This document shows, piece after piece, positions 1 through 9,400 of a stretch of 25,347 nt of DNA; the stretch's first letter is position 1; the number at the start of each line of letters is the position of its first letter. This DNA is from JBNJGT01 sp051819765. GTDB lineage: Archaea; Nanobdellota; Nanobdellia; Woesearchaeales; JACJVW01. The stretch lies in contig JBNJGT010000020.1 of NCBI GenBank assembly GCA_051819765.1, positions 1 through 25,347 on the forward strand, given 5' to 3'. The notes below the pieces were generated by a model, which was given only the letters and a program-made list of their open reading frames with translations, made no database searches and was not told where the DNA came from. A program made the position numbers and the translations under genes.

Positions 1-43
1 GAAAAGCCAATACAATCACCAGCACGACGAGAGATTTCCTCAT
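1..43 (-). CDS. N-terminus of a secreted or membrane protein (partial)
   Basis: Only the first 14 codons are in the window, reading MRKSLVVLVIVLAF: a basic start followed by a hydrophobic run, as in a signal peptide or signal anchor. The ATG at 43-41 is preceded by a strong Shine-Dalgarno sequence, AAGGAGGA on the minus strand (47-54), three bases away, and by a TATA-like box at 81-90. Start, RBS and promoter all fit, so this is very likely a real gene that runs off the left edge. It is divergent from the surface-protein gene at 128, so it may belong to the same envelope theme. Its function cannot be told from 14 residues. Confidence 0.75.
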   Translation of the reverse strand, partial: MRKSLVVLVIVLAF

Positions 44-80
44 GAGTCCTCCTTTTTCCCTATTGGTGTGTTTTTTCTTT

Positions 81-90
81 AAGTATTTAA
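81..90 (-). promoter_or_regulatory. TATA box for the leftward gene starting at 43
   Basis: The minus strand reads TTAAATACTT, about 42 bases before the ATG at 43. A start of transcription about 25 bases downstream gives a leader of roughly 17 bases that contains the AAGGAGGA ribosome site at 47-54. This leadered arrangement contrasts with the leaderless genes elsewhere in the window. Confidence 0.55.
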
Positions 91-93
91 CGG

Positions 94-105
94 TAATTAT
101 AAATA
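94..105 (+). promoter_or_regulatory. TATA box, leaderless promoter of the gene at 128
   Basis: The sequence TAATTATAAATA is centred 28 bases before the ATG at 128. No Shine-Dalgarno sequence is visible between it and the start codon. This is the archaeal leaderless layout, with transcription starting at or next to the ATG. Confidence 0.65.
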
Positions 106-127
106 ATAGATAAGCAGGTTTTAGCGT

Positions 128-1576
128 ATGATCAGGGAATGGGGTATTGAGCATATCTTCTTCTTACTACTCCTTCTCAATCTCGGCCTTTTTTTCTTGT
201 TTGTGGGAATCATCCAACATCCTACTGGCCGGATTGTGGCAGAGGGAGGTGCAAGTACTGAAGTGAATGTAACCTCACCTTTCTCTGACGTGAGCTGGGG
301 TATGGTCTATGGAAACATGAGCTCTTCAGGCTCCACCAACGTGACCATTGGTACTGGCAGTCTGCTCCAGCGAAACATCCCTTCATTCAATCCCGAGCAG
401 GAGCATCTCATCATTGCTTCCACGAAAAAAGATGTCAACTTCTCAAACTTGGTTCCGGCCAATGCCTCACTCATCGATACCTATCTGGGAGTTGAAGCCT
501 CAGGACCTCAATCTGGCAGCAATACCTTTACAGAACGCGCAAATATCTCTCTTACTTATATCATGGAGACTGTCTCGGTTGTGACAAACTCTGAAACCGG
601 TGTCTACCGCACAGCCCTCTTCTCTGATGGGGGAACCCCGGTGTTTGTGACCAAGACAGTGGATGGGGTCGGGTTTGATATGCGACCGTGGGACTTCCAA
701 TTGTTTTTGCCGATTCGGGGCTCAGAGACATATTATCTCTCTGCCAGAAACAATGTGACTGTGATCACCTGTGATTCCTTTGATATCAATCTGAGCGCAC
801 GGCTGGTGAACAATCACTCTGAGGTACTGTTGCACTGGAATCAGATCCCTGGCGTAACCCACTATGAACTGGAATCAGGGCGAGACCCTGGGAGTTTCTC
901 TCACCTTGTGAACACCTCTGATATGAACCATACACTTGGGCTCCATAATGACACATCCCTCTACCGGACCAAGGCTATCTTTGATCATCTGAAATGCACA
1001 TCTCGTATCGTCGGAAGCACGCAAATAGACCTGAGTTACATCAATAATAATGGATTCAACCTGGTATCAGTGCCATTCATCCCTGAGAACACCAGTTTCC
1101 AATCTGTCCTGGAGCCAATCTACCCTGCACTTGAACGATCATACTGGTATGATAATGAGAATAAGATATTTGAGGTATTCTTTCTCATCGATACCGGTAC
1201 AGACTATATCGCCATTGATAACATCAAAAGTTTCAGGCCCCAGGACGGATACTGGATCAATGTGAAGGACAATACAACCCTTCCAATGGCTGGTGCCCTT
1301 GTGAACCGTACTGAAAAGAATCTTACCATGTCTTTTACCCTGGGAGGTTTTCATATGATGGAAAACAATTCGGTGACTGAGGTCTTTGACCAAATGTATG
1401 ATGAGCTTGATCGTGTGTATGCCTATGACAACACTAACAAACTGTACTATTCGCCGTTCATCATCATCAATGATGGTATGGGAGGGTATATCCCAATTGT
1501 CTCCTTTACAGAGATCAATCCTTTTGATGCATATTATATCAAAATCACCCACAATACAACGGAGGTGTGGACATGA
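128..1576 (+). CDS. Membrane-anchored surface protein with Fn3-like domain and duplicated C-terminal repeat
   Basis: A 482-residue protein with one N-terminal hydrophobic segment (about residues 10-29), read as an uncleaved signal anchor, followed by an outside-facing region. About 18 N-x-S/T sequons are present, as expected for a glycosylated archaeal surface protein. Residues about 218-300 resemble an Fn3-type beta sandwich (LHWNQIPGVTHYELESG). Residues about 307-400 and 401-482 are two copies of a domain with the pattern GFxLVSVP...VLxxIY..LxRxYxYDN.NK.....F..I...DxYxI; such repeats are common in secreted archaeal and bacterial proteins. The ATG is chosen because a TATA box sits 28 bases upstream. 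The stop overlaps the ATG of the next gene, so the two form a translationally coupled pair. Substrate or binding partner is unknown. Confidence 0.88.
   Translation: MIREWGIEHIFFLLLLLNLGLFFLFVGIIQHPTGRIVAEGGASTEVNVTSPFSDVSWGMVYGNMSSSGSTNVTIGTGSLLQRNIPSFNPEQEHLIIASTKKDVNFSNLVPANASLIDTYLGVEASGPQSGSNTFTERANISLTYIMETVSVVTNSETGVYRTALFSDGGTPVFVTKTVDGVGFDMRPWDFQLFLPIRGSETYYLSARNNVTVITCDSFDINLSARLVNNHSEVLLHWNQIPGVTHYELESGRDPGSFSHLVNTSDMNHTLGLHNDTSLYRTKAIFDHLKCTSRIVGSTQIDLSYINNNGFNLVSVPFIPENTSFQSVLEPIYPALERSYWYDNENKIFEVFFLIDTGTDYIAIDNIKSFRPQDGYWINVKDNTTLPMAGALVNRTEKNLTMSFTLGGFHMMENNSVTEVFDQMYDELDRVYAYDNTNKLYYSPFIIINDGMGGYIPIVSFTEINPFDAYYIKITHNTTEVWT
1561..1567 (+). promoter_or_regulatory. Ribosome binding site fixing the start of the gene at 1573
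   Basis: GGAGGTG lies five bases before the ATG at 1573, inside the last codons of the preceding gene. It matches the anti-Shine-Dalgarno sequence well and decides for ATG 1573 over the in-frame GTG at 1567, which would sit on the RBS itself. Confidence 0.8.
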
Positions 1577-2133
1577 GGCAACTGTTTCTTCTCCTCTTTG
1601 CTGCACTGCTGGTGCAGGCAGTAGGGTATGCACCAATCAGCCTCTGGGGACTGAGTGACGAGCCAATCACAAATGTGACGGTCACGTGTGATACCTGCCT
1701 TGGCAGCAAGGCCAATATACAAAACACCAGTGAAGGCTCTGTCTTTGTTGCGACTGTGACAGTTCCTGATTCGCAAAGAGACCACACAATCAGATTGATT
1801 GTGCTTCGCCAGGAGGTATGGATCGATGAGAGCTTCTCCCTTCAGGCCTGGCAGCACTACCGGGTCGGTGCCAGTGAGCCGCAAACCCGTGAAACTCAGA
1901 CAGAAAGCGAGCGACCAAACAGTCCAGAGAATGAATTTGAGATACGCACGCTTGCTTCTGATGTGGAATCCAAGAACTTCACAGCACTTGAACAGCACAC
2001 ACCAATCATCATAGAGAAAAAAGATACGAAAGAGGCTACACTTGAGGCGCCTTCAGTATCCTATCTCCCGTTCCTTGCAGGGATAGCCATAATCTTTATC
2101 GGTGTTCATCTGCTGCGCAGCTCAAGATTATAG
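1573..2133 (+). CDS. Secreted protein with C-terminal membrane anchor
   Basis: A 186-residue protein using the ATG at 1573, which overlaps the previous stop in an ATGA arrangement. Residues 1-18 (MRQLFLLLFAALLVQAVG) form a signal peptide. A small domain with three N-x-S/T sites and a CDTC cysteine pair follows, then a polar, charged linker (about residues 95-160), then a transmembrane segment (about 162-178) and a short basic tail ending RSSRL. The likely topology is outside with a C-terminal anchor. It is co-expressed with the upstream surface protein and may be its partner. The gene ends 28 bases inside the translin gene on the opposite strand. No known family was recognised. Confidence 0.85.
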   Translation: MRQLFLLLFAALLVQAVGYAPISLWGLSDEPITNVTVTCDTCLGSKANIQNTSEGSVFVATVTVPDSQRDHTIRLIVLRQEVWIDESFSLQAWQHYRVGASEPQTRETQTESERPNSPENEFEIRTLASDVESKNFTALEQHTPIIIEKKDTKEATLEAPSVSYLPFLAGIAIIFIGVHLLRSSRL

Positions 2134-2648
2134 ATTATATCCTCAACCTTTGACAGGTTCCATTTGATGGAATCTGATTTCTTGCGTAGCTCTGAATTGC
2201 GAAGGTCAAATTTGAGCATCTCTGCATAAATCTGTGAGACAAGATCCTTTATGGTATAAACCACCTCAGTGTTCTTGTTTATCACTTCATTGACAGCTTT
2301 CCTGACCAATTCACCAGTAAGATCGCAGAGCCCCAACAGATACGATTCTGTGTCAACGCCTGTCTTTTCTTTGGTGATCAGATTATTCTCTTTCATGAAA
2401 TGCAGGTATGCATACGCTTCCACGTATTCCTGCCGGGCAGTCCGGGCCATGGGAATATCTTCAAGCTGAGCAAGTTTATCCTGCATCCCGCTGATGAGCT
2501 CATCGGCAGATTGCCCACGGTGGGTCGCATATATCGCTTGTTTTGAAAGCTTTATTATATCCCGTGATGTCCTGATGGTCTCTTCACGGTCTTCATCTGC
2601 CTTTTCAAGTTCCTTTCGCATATCTTCAAATTCTTTTGTATCAATCAT
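2106..2648 (-). CDS. Translin-family RNA-binding protein
   Basis: A 180-residue, all-helical protein. The C-terminal half carries the translin signature: YLLGLCDLTGELVRKAVNEV, then an FDLRN...LRKKSDSIKW motif and KVEDIIYNLELR. The EYVEAYAYL segment near residues 74-82 matches the acidic helix that carries catalytic glutamates in TRAX-type members, so nuclease activity is possible but not shown. The archaeal family is COG2178; eukaryotic translin/TRAX forms the C3PO RNase. The ATG overlaps the stop of the PIN-ATPase gene by four bases, and GAGGAG at 2653-2658 is its ribosome site. It is the last gene of the seven-gene operon and converges with the gene ending at 2133. Confidence 0.9.
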   Translation of the reverse strand: MIDTKEFEDMRKELEKADEDREETIRTSRDIIKLSKQAIYATHRGQSADELISGMQDKLAQLEDIPMARTARQEYVEAYAYLHFMKENNLITKEKTGVDTESYLLGLCDLTGELVRKAVNEVINKNTEVVYTIKDLVSQIYAEMLKFDLRNSELRKKSDSIKWNLSKVEDIIYNLELRSR

Positions 2649-4282
2649 TTTTCTCCTCGGGTATAGAGGGCCAGTTTCCTGCCGGCCTTTATCGCAGCGA
2701 TGATGCGGTCTCCATGTATATTGTCTTTTCGTACCTTCACCTGTCCCTTCTTGCTCGCATGGGCGGTCAGCACGTATTCATCATCAATATAGAAATCAAT
2801 GTTCCCTCCTGAATCCACATCGAACTGGATAGCGTTGCTGGTGACAGAGACAGAATACGCCACCCGCTCACGGGAGGTTATATTTTGCTCTACCTTTTCC
2901 TTTATATCTATCGGATAACCGGTACTTTCTTCCAGCTTAGCGATCCGTTCACCATTCTTTCCAACCAGCTGAAATCTTACCTTGCGTGGTACATATACCA
3001 CCAGCCGGTTGTTGAGCATCTCGATATCATAATCCAGAGTATAATTCTGAATCTCTCTTGCAAGCACAGGCGATGCCTCAACAGTCTGCCTTTGTATGGG
3101 AATGACCACTGTCTCTTCTCCGTAACTGTAGATCTCAAAGAGCGCTTGATTGGTCTCAAAATCGTTTACAACGACAACAGGCCGCGCCAGATCCTTCTCG
3201 CTCATCCCGGCCGGGACCCTCACTTCCATCTGAAGAGAAAGCACGGCTCTTATGGCGCCATCTTCAATGAATATCACGGTATCTATGACCTGCGGAATCG
3301 TTCCCAAATCCAGGCGTTTTATGAATCGATGAATGGCGTCAATGGGTTTCTTGGCATGGAGTACGCCAACCAATCCTATGCCTGACAAACGAAGATCAGC
3401 ATAAAACCTGAAGTCGTGGTCATTTCGCATTTCATCAAAGAATGTATAGTCCGGACGCGACAGGAGCAAAAGGTCCCTGAGCTCATCATGGCTCGTCTTT
3501 CTGAGGGCATATTGCGTCACGGGAAGTTCACTATCACGGGGAGCTTCCACGGTCTTTATCACCTTCCCCTTGTCATGATAATAGGAGAGGAGACTGTGGG
3601 AAAATGTGGTCTTACCCATGCCCGGTGCTCCAGCGATAAGCATACCTTCAGCCTGCTTGTTCATACGATCCACCAGCTTTCCTGATGGATGGAAATCCTC
3701 AAGGGATAGGCTTTTGGTCAGCCGGACAACAGTCAACTCATGCGTGTTGGATAAGGGTGGAACTGTGTGTATGATCCTGAAAGGGTCATGGTACAGTATT
3801 GTAGCATAGTCTGATGCCTGTTCGGTTGCGGCATCCTTTGGTATGAGCCCCTGTATCATTGCTGAGGTCACGATGCCCTCAGAGATCTTCCTGAACTCCC
3901 ACTTACCCGGCACCCCATCCTTTGCATAGGGATAATGTCCTTCCCTTAAATGGATACTCATTGTGGACTGATTGAAATACGTGCCCAATTCTTGAGAGTT
4001 TATTGATAGCTGCTTGACGGGAACTCCACGTGCCTGCGCAATGAGCGGAGATTCTGCGTCTGTCATCACAATGGTTGCACCCTCGTTGTACGCTGCAGAT
4101 ACGATCCCATATTCTGGGTCCTCCCCTGCCTTGCCGGTAAACTGCACGTTGAGTCCCTTGAGGTTGCCAAGGCCTTCACCACTGAGACTCTGGAATATGG
4201 CTTCATGAATGAGACACTTATCCCACTCAATTCCGGAGAGCAGGCCATACTCAATTACTCGCTTTGTAGGTATGATATGCAT
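2645..4282 (-). CDS. PIN-like / PilT-type ATPase / KH-domain protein (COG1855), PIN degenerate
   Basis: A 545-residue protein with the layout of the archaeal COG1855 family. Residues 1-92 form a PIN-like domain. Residues about 180-360 form a PilT/VirB11-like ATPase with Walker A GAPGMGKTT (218-226) and an acidic segment RPDYTFFDEMRN (276-287) in the Walker B position. A KH-type motif with the GKNG loop (441-444) and a conserved C-terminal domain follow. Family members normally start VPDTSV and keep several acidic residues in PIN. Here the start reads IPTKRV, the mid-domain glutamate is not visible and only D75 (in MTDAES) is clearly kept. The protein therefore probably binds RNA and hydrolyses ATP without PIN cleavage. 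It abuts the MFS gene with no gap and overlaps translin by four bases. Domain calls are firm; substrate is unknown. Confidence 0.92.
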   Translation of the reverse strand: MHIIPTKRVIEYGLLSGIEWDKCLIHEAIFQSLSGEGLGNLKGLNVQFTGKAGEDPEYGIVSAAYNEGATIVMTDAESPLIAQARGVPVKQLSINSQELGTYFNQSTMSIHLREGHYPYAKDGVPGKWEFRKISEGIVTSAMIQGLIPKDAATEQASDYATILYHDPFRIIHTVPPLSNTHELTVVRLTKSLSLEDFHPSGKLVDRMNKQAEGMLIAGAPGMGKTTFSHSLLSYYHDKGKVIKTVEAPRDSELPVTQYALRKTSHDELRDLLLLSRPDYTFFDEMRNDHDFRFYADLRLSGIGLVGVLHAKKPIDAIHRFIKRLDLGTIPQVIDTVIFIEDGAIRAVLSLQMEVRVPAGMSEKDLARPVVVVNDFETNQALFEIYSYGEETVVIPIQRQTVEASPVLAREIQNYTLDYDIEMLNNRLVVYVPRKVRFQLVGKNGERIAKLEESTGYPIDIKEKVEQNITSRERVAYSVSVTSNAIQFDVDSGGNIDFYIDDEYVLTAHASKKGQVKVRKDNIHGDRIIAAIKAGRKLALYTRGEK

Positions 4283-5422
4283 CTAGATCCACCGCCTGAC
4301 AATGAAGCTGCCAATAAGCACCAGGCATCCTCCGAGGATGAATAAATATTTCAACTCTAAAAAGGTTGTGATTGCCCCCCATACGATGAACCCGGTAAAT
4401 GCGCCCATCTTGGAAAAGGCTGTGTAGCTTGACATGGTCCGACCCTCACGCTTCTTCTTCTCCCCGATCTCAGAGAGGATACTCAGAGCGCTCACATTCC
4501 ACATGCCAAGCCCAACTCCACCGATCGCAAGGAAACCCAAAAGAACCGGCAATGAATTGAGGAACGGGACAAATGTCCACATGAGTCCCACAAGTGATGT
4601 TCCTGTAAGGAGCACTTTCTTTCTGCCAATACGGTCTGCCAGAGAACCAAAGTAGAACTGGAATATATGGCCCAGATAATACGCAAAGCAAGCATAGCCG
4701 ACAGCCTCATAGCCCAGTGCGAAGTTCTCGGTCACATAGATTGGAAAGAATGCCACAAAGAGGGTATGGTTTGCCGCCATGACACTTCCGATAGCAGCCA
4801 TGCCGGGGAGCCTTTTTATCTTCAGAAAATCCCGGATCTCACTGAATGAGTTCAAGTGGTACTTTGAAAACTCAAGCTTCTTGTTTCGTGCGTTGGGGAA
4901 AAGAAACAAGAGGAGGGTGGCAATCATTATGATCGCAACCAGAAAGGGAAGCTCGGGTGCGTAGGTCTCAGCAAGGATACCCCCTATAAGAGGGGCTACA
5001 ATGGTTCCCACCCGCTGGAAACTCAGGTAGATGCCTGAATACTTTCCGCGGCTGCTGTTACTGAGAAGATCATTTATCTTGGAGACGCCAATGAGGCTCA
5101 CTGTGGTAAGAGCAATCGCGTTGAGTACCCTTGCAAGCATCAGGAGAAATACACTTTCAGCGCCATATACATAGAGCATGAAGGCACACATCTGGATGAC
5201 CATGCCGCACCGTATGATTGAACGTCTCCCCACATGATCAGAGATAATACCTATCAAGGGAGTGATAAAGATAACAGACAAGGGGAAAAGAGCGAATATC
5301 AGGCTTACCTGGAACGCTGAATAGCCAAGGCTCTTGATATAGGGTGATAGAATGGGACCTATCAGAAAAGATGCAAAAATAAAAATAACACTGACCGCTG
5401 TCGTCTGTATATACTGTCTCAT
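4283..5422 (-). CDS. Major facilitator superfamily transporter
   Basis: A 379-residue polytopic protein with about 12 hydrophobic segments. The MFS cytoplasmic loop motif appears twice in the expected places: GIISDHVGRRS after helix 2 and GSLADRIGRKK after helix 8, showing the two six-helix halves. It starts inside the preceding gene's stop (ATGA at 5419-5422) and its stop touches the start of the PIN-ATPase gene, so it is part of the operon. Length and motif spacing suit a sugar- or drug-type MFS carrier, but substrate and direction cannot be told. A transporter between scaffold-like and RNA-binding genes is an odd placement. Confidence 0.93.
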   Translation of the reverse strand: MRQYIQTTAVSVIFIFASFLIGPILSPYIKSLGYSAFQVSLIFALFPLSVIFITPLIGIISDHVGRRSIIRCGMVIQMCAFMLYVYGAESVFLLMLARVLNAIALTTVSLIGVSKINDLLSNSSRGKYSGIYLSFQRVGTIVAPLIGGILAETYAPELPFLVAIIMIATLLLFLFPNARNKKLEFSKYHLNSFSEIRDFLKIKRLPGMAAIGSVMAANHTLFVAFFPIYVTENFALGYEAVGYACFAYYLGHIFQFYFGSLADRIGRKKVLLTGTSLVGLMWTFVPFLNSLPVLLGFLAIGGVGLGMWNVSALSILSEIGEKKKREGRTMSSYTAFSKMGAFTGFIVWGAITTFLELKYLFILGGCLVLIGSFIVRRWI

Positions 5423-6402
5423 GAGTTCTGCTGTTGGACGCGAGTTGCTGTATTGCGTGTCTCTGTCGCTTCCTCTTTAATTTCCTTAGCCACTCCCTGC
5501 AGTTCCTTCACGAGTTCCTGGGTCTCAGGGTAGCCTTCCTTTTTGAGCCGCGGAATAAGCTCGTTCTCGATATAGTTGCTCTCGTATTTGTTTACCAGTT
5601 CAAAGTATTCGTAGATCGCAAGCAGGTTGATCATCGAATGGATCTTGATCAGTTGTGCGGATTCAGACACTTCCTTGTCAGTATCACTGATCAGTTTGTC
5701 GAACTCTTCCAAAAGCTTCTGGATCTCTTCTTTGCTTTTGAAATGGAAACTTTTCTCCAGTTCTTTCTCGTCATCGTGGACCTGCTTCATGTCATTCAGG
5801 ATATGCTTTACCTCTCGCTTCATGCGGCGGACTTCCTGTTCAGTCTCATACTTTGCGAAGTTATTGAAGACTTCATCCCGCAAGTGCTGCATGTTCCTGC
5901 TCTGGTCAAGGAGTTGATTGACTATCTTTGCTTCATTTTGGGATTCACGTTCATGGAGATCGTTGAGTTTCTTTGTCCACTGCCTGTATTTTTGCTTGAG
6001 AACTTCCTGCAGTTCCTGGGTGTTGTTTATCGTTTGCCGGCCGTATGATACAGGAAATACACTATCGTTGGCATGCATCTTGAGAATCAAGCGTTTTACG
6101 TCATCTTCTTCACCCTGTTGATTCTTCAACTCAGTCCCTTCCTTTGCAACAAACAGGATATTGAATTTCTCTATCCTGAAACTGTCCTCTACGGCTTTCT
6201 TGTAGGTCTTCAGCCATTGCTCAAAATCCTTACGCACGGCATCGACATCACCGGTGTTGATATCAGTATCCAGTTTTCCTTTCTCTTCTTCAAGCTTTTG
6301 CATCTGCGCGGGTTGGTCGCGAATGAGCCTGAAGGTCTTTCTTAGCATGCGTCTTTTGGTCAGCAGCAGTGTAGACAATTGTGCTTTCATCAATTCAAAC
6401 AT
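5419..6402 (-). CDS. Coiled-coil protein, function unknown
   Basis: A 327-residue, highly charged protein with no signal peptide or membrane segment, hence cytoplasmic. Residues 1-85 are helical and start with a basic stretch (LLLTKRRMLRKTFR). A short more globular part around residues 85-125 (KFNILFVAKEG, DSVFPVSYGRQTI) precedes a long coiled coil (about 130-230) and a helical C-terminal half. The ATG is supported by GAGGTGA at 6407-6413, four bases upstream. It follows the 1097-residue protein by four bases and overlaps the MFS gene by four, so stoichiometric expression with the former is likely. No known family was recognised; a partner of the upstream coiled-coil protein is the simplest guess. 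Confidence 0.88.
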   Translation of the reverse strand: MFELMKAQLSTLLLTKRRMLRKTFRLIRDQPAQMQKLEEEKGKLDTDINTGDVDAVRKDFEQWLKTYKKAVEDSFRIEKFNILFVAKEGTELKNQQGEEDDVKRLILKMHANDSVFPVSYGRQTINNTQELQEVLKQKYRQWTKKLNDLHERESQNEAKIVNQLLDQSRNMQHLRDEVFNNFAKYETEQEVRRMKREVKHILNDMKQVHDDEKELEKSFHFKSKEEIQKLLEEFDKLISDTDKEVSESAQLIKIHSMINLLAIYEYFELVNKYESNYIENELIPRLKKEGYPETQELVKELQGVAKEIKEEATETRNTATRVQQQNS

Positions 6403-6406
6403 TGTG

Positions 6407-6413
6407 TCACCTC
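6407..6413 (-). promoter_or_regulatory. Ribosome binding site overlapping the upstream stop codon
   Basis: The minus strand reads GAGGTGA followed by CACA and the ATG at 6402. The TGA in this site is the stop codon of the 1097-residue gene, so a terminating ribosome sits on the initiation site of the next gene. Confidence 0.75.
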
Positions 6414-9400
6414 AAGTTATTAGCCTCTTTTTGAATGAAATATTTTGCTCGTGATTCATTGCTTTTCAAAAACATCTGATGCAGGGCAGGAAGCTCTCTT
6501 GTCAGTTCCTCAAGGGCTGCTCTTCGTTTCTCTTCATCGCTCTCGATCTTATCCATGGTCCCTATTATCTGGTTTTCAGTCTTGATCAGCTTTGATACTT
6601 CCTGATTCAGCTCTGATATTTTCTTCTCAAGATCCATCTTCTTGTTGAACAGGTTGTGCAACTCGGTGAGACCATCGAGCAATTGGAATTCTTGTTCTTT
6701 GAGCTCCTTATATGTATCCTTGAGTTCTTTGAGTATAGTTCTGAAATCCTTGATCTTTTCCTTATGCTTGTGCTTTAGTGCTACCTTATTGTGTTCTTGA
6801 GTTACCTTTTCGTTACCGGTCCTTTCAAAATGGTTCTCAACATGCAGGCTGGACAGTTCTGAGAGCTCTTCCTCACTGAGTTTCAGGTACTCTTTCTCAA
6901 GCCTTGCAGTTGCATCCATGCGGCCCTTTAGCACCTGAACGCGTTCATCCATGAAACTCTTCAATTTATCCTTGACTGTCGTGAGTGCCTGCTGCTTGGT
7001 AAAGATACCTTGGGCATGTTCAGTATTTTGCAGCTCCTGCTCAAGACGAACGAGGAAATCCCCCAGGTTCTTGGCTTCCTGGAGTTCACTGGCAAGGGAG
7101 ATGTCCATTTGCGCTTCATCTTCCTGTATTCTTGATTCCTCTTGTTGGACATGCATCAAAGCCTGAAGGTTTTTCTCGGCAGCTTTCAGGTATTTCTTGT
7201 CCATAGGGACAGGCGTCTGCCCGATGCGAACCCAAAGCTGACCCATATCCTCTTCTAGCGCCATGGGCCCATTTATCGCATGTTCCTCCCTTCCAACCTT
7301 TATGCCCACCTTACCGTCATGATATATTATCAAAATCACTCCCCGTATCTCGCATTGGAAACGGTTCGTGTATATGTACTTTGTCAATTCACTTGCAGGC
7401 CCGATCGCATATCCGATACCTTGCCTGCTAATGATGACAAACACCTGCACCAGTTGGACATCATGAGCGTTTGCGCTGTTCTGAGGAAGCAACAAGCTGT
7501 TGCCATATTCCTGTTCCACACCGTTGAAGGTGAGTGCGCGTCGCTGATTATCCTCAACCTCCTTCACTGGAAACAGTATCTTTGGTGGAGCCATCTGTTG
7601 ATAATAAGCTGGGAGCAGGTTAGGCCCGGGTTCAGGGAAGGTTGTTATGTGGTCCTGTCCGGTAAACTGGGGGATGGCCTCAGGATGGGGAGTGACCTGC
7701 CTATCCAGGGGTTGCTGGGGTCCAGGGGGTGTTTGAGGTGTTTGGGTTGCCGGGGCTGGTTCTGAAGCAGGACTGCCAGCCACAGGAGACATGCCAGTAT
7801 TGGTAGACCCTTGGGAGCCACCAGGGAGTTGAATAGCACTCGTATCACCAGGCGGGTTGTCGCTCGCTGGTTGCACCGGTTGAGTGGGTTCAGGTGGCTC
7901 CTCTATCCTGAGACGGTCTTGAGTTACCAGTACCCCTTGGTGGTAGAGGTCTATTGTGGCATTCTCTGAACCTGCTGGGATCTCCAAAGTCAGTGTCAGG
8001 TCATTGTGTGAGTGGGAGAACTGGACCTGGGTGTCCTGGTCATCTATCAGCACCGCAACCTGATATTTTTGCAGGTTTGTATTCCCTTGAAGAGTGATTG
8101 AGTTTGAAGACTGGGTTCGTGTGAGCACTTTCTCCTGGATCTCTTCACCATTGACCTTTGTGATTGACACAACAGGTGCATTGAGTTGGATAGGTGTTGC
8201 CTTATTGAGCAGAAGAGTATCGTTGCTGTATATGGCAAGATTCATTTGGTGGCGACCGGGTTGCGAAAATTTATCAGCAGATATATCTATCGCTTTTCCA
8301 TCAAAGCGTTCTGAGGAAAATGTTTTCCTTGCAATCTCTCTACCCTGCTCAAAGAGTACCGCATCAATCTGACCTGCGCGTTCCTTCAACCAATTTGTTG
8401 TATCAGCATCGCACTCAATCCGGATCCTGACATCCTCGCCTATGAATGGTTGCCCAACCATGCTGGCATTTATGGATGGGTCTATGACCTTAATCTGCTT
8501 GGTTTCAGTTATGAGATTGTCCTCTTGCCTGGAACGCAGATTGAATTCAAGTGTTAAAGACTGCTCTGCCTGAGATTTGATCGGAAAACGGATCTTCCTC
8601 TCTGAAACAGCAATAAAATTGGTCCTGTCAATCTCACTGCCATCTTTGAGGATTGTCACCCAGCACCTTTGAGCCTCATCAGTCACGAATTCCACTTCTG
8701 CTTCCTCATTGGGAAGATAATACTCATAGGCTCTGACACCAATCTTCTCAGGCTTGTAAAATTCATCAATAGCCTTGGCTTCAGGGGATTCAACAGAAAG
8801 CCACCTGAGTTCACTGGTATCCTGGATTCTTGACTGGAGATTGTAAGAGGCTGCAACAATCTGAACACGATGTGAGCCTGTCCTTTCCCAATGGAGTTTT
8901 CGGAGCTTCCTTGTATTCAGTGGGACAGGGACCGTATTTTCTGCGCCATCATAATACCCATATACGTATTTATCGGTTGCCGGGTCGTCAATCGGTTGAC
9001 CAGCCTTGTATGATTCCAGAAGCCCACGTCCTTCCTCAAACAAAAAGATGAGAGTCCGGACATTTCTCTTATCATCCTGTGAGATCTTGCGGAGGAGATG
9101 CCCATCAAGAGGTTTATTCACCGCAGCATCGGAGGGCCCTTGTGGAGGAGAGATCAGTTGATTTAGATTATCAAGGAATTGTTTTTCAAACTGTCCTTCC
9201 TGTTCAGCCCGGCGTTCATCCTCAGCCTTGATCTCTTCAAAGGTCTTTTCAGCCTGTTCTTCTGCTTGCTCCTCTATTTGGTCCTCCTGATTAGCCTGAT
9301 TAGTCTGATTGTGCCGTGGTGGTTGCGCCGGAGTATCCAGACCTAACGATTGCTTTATCAGATCAATAAACTCAGTATTCTCAAACCATTGTGCAGGGGT

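Noticed and set aside
1567..1572. GTG start for the second surface protein
   Set aside because: The GTG is the end of the GGAGGTG ribosome site; ATG at 1573 has the correct spacing and overlaps the previous stop.
1139..1998. Minus-strand frames of 154 and 165 codons opposite the surface-protein genes
   Set aside because: The plus-strand genes have a promoter, RBS, signal peptides and domain repeats; the opposite frames have none.
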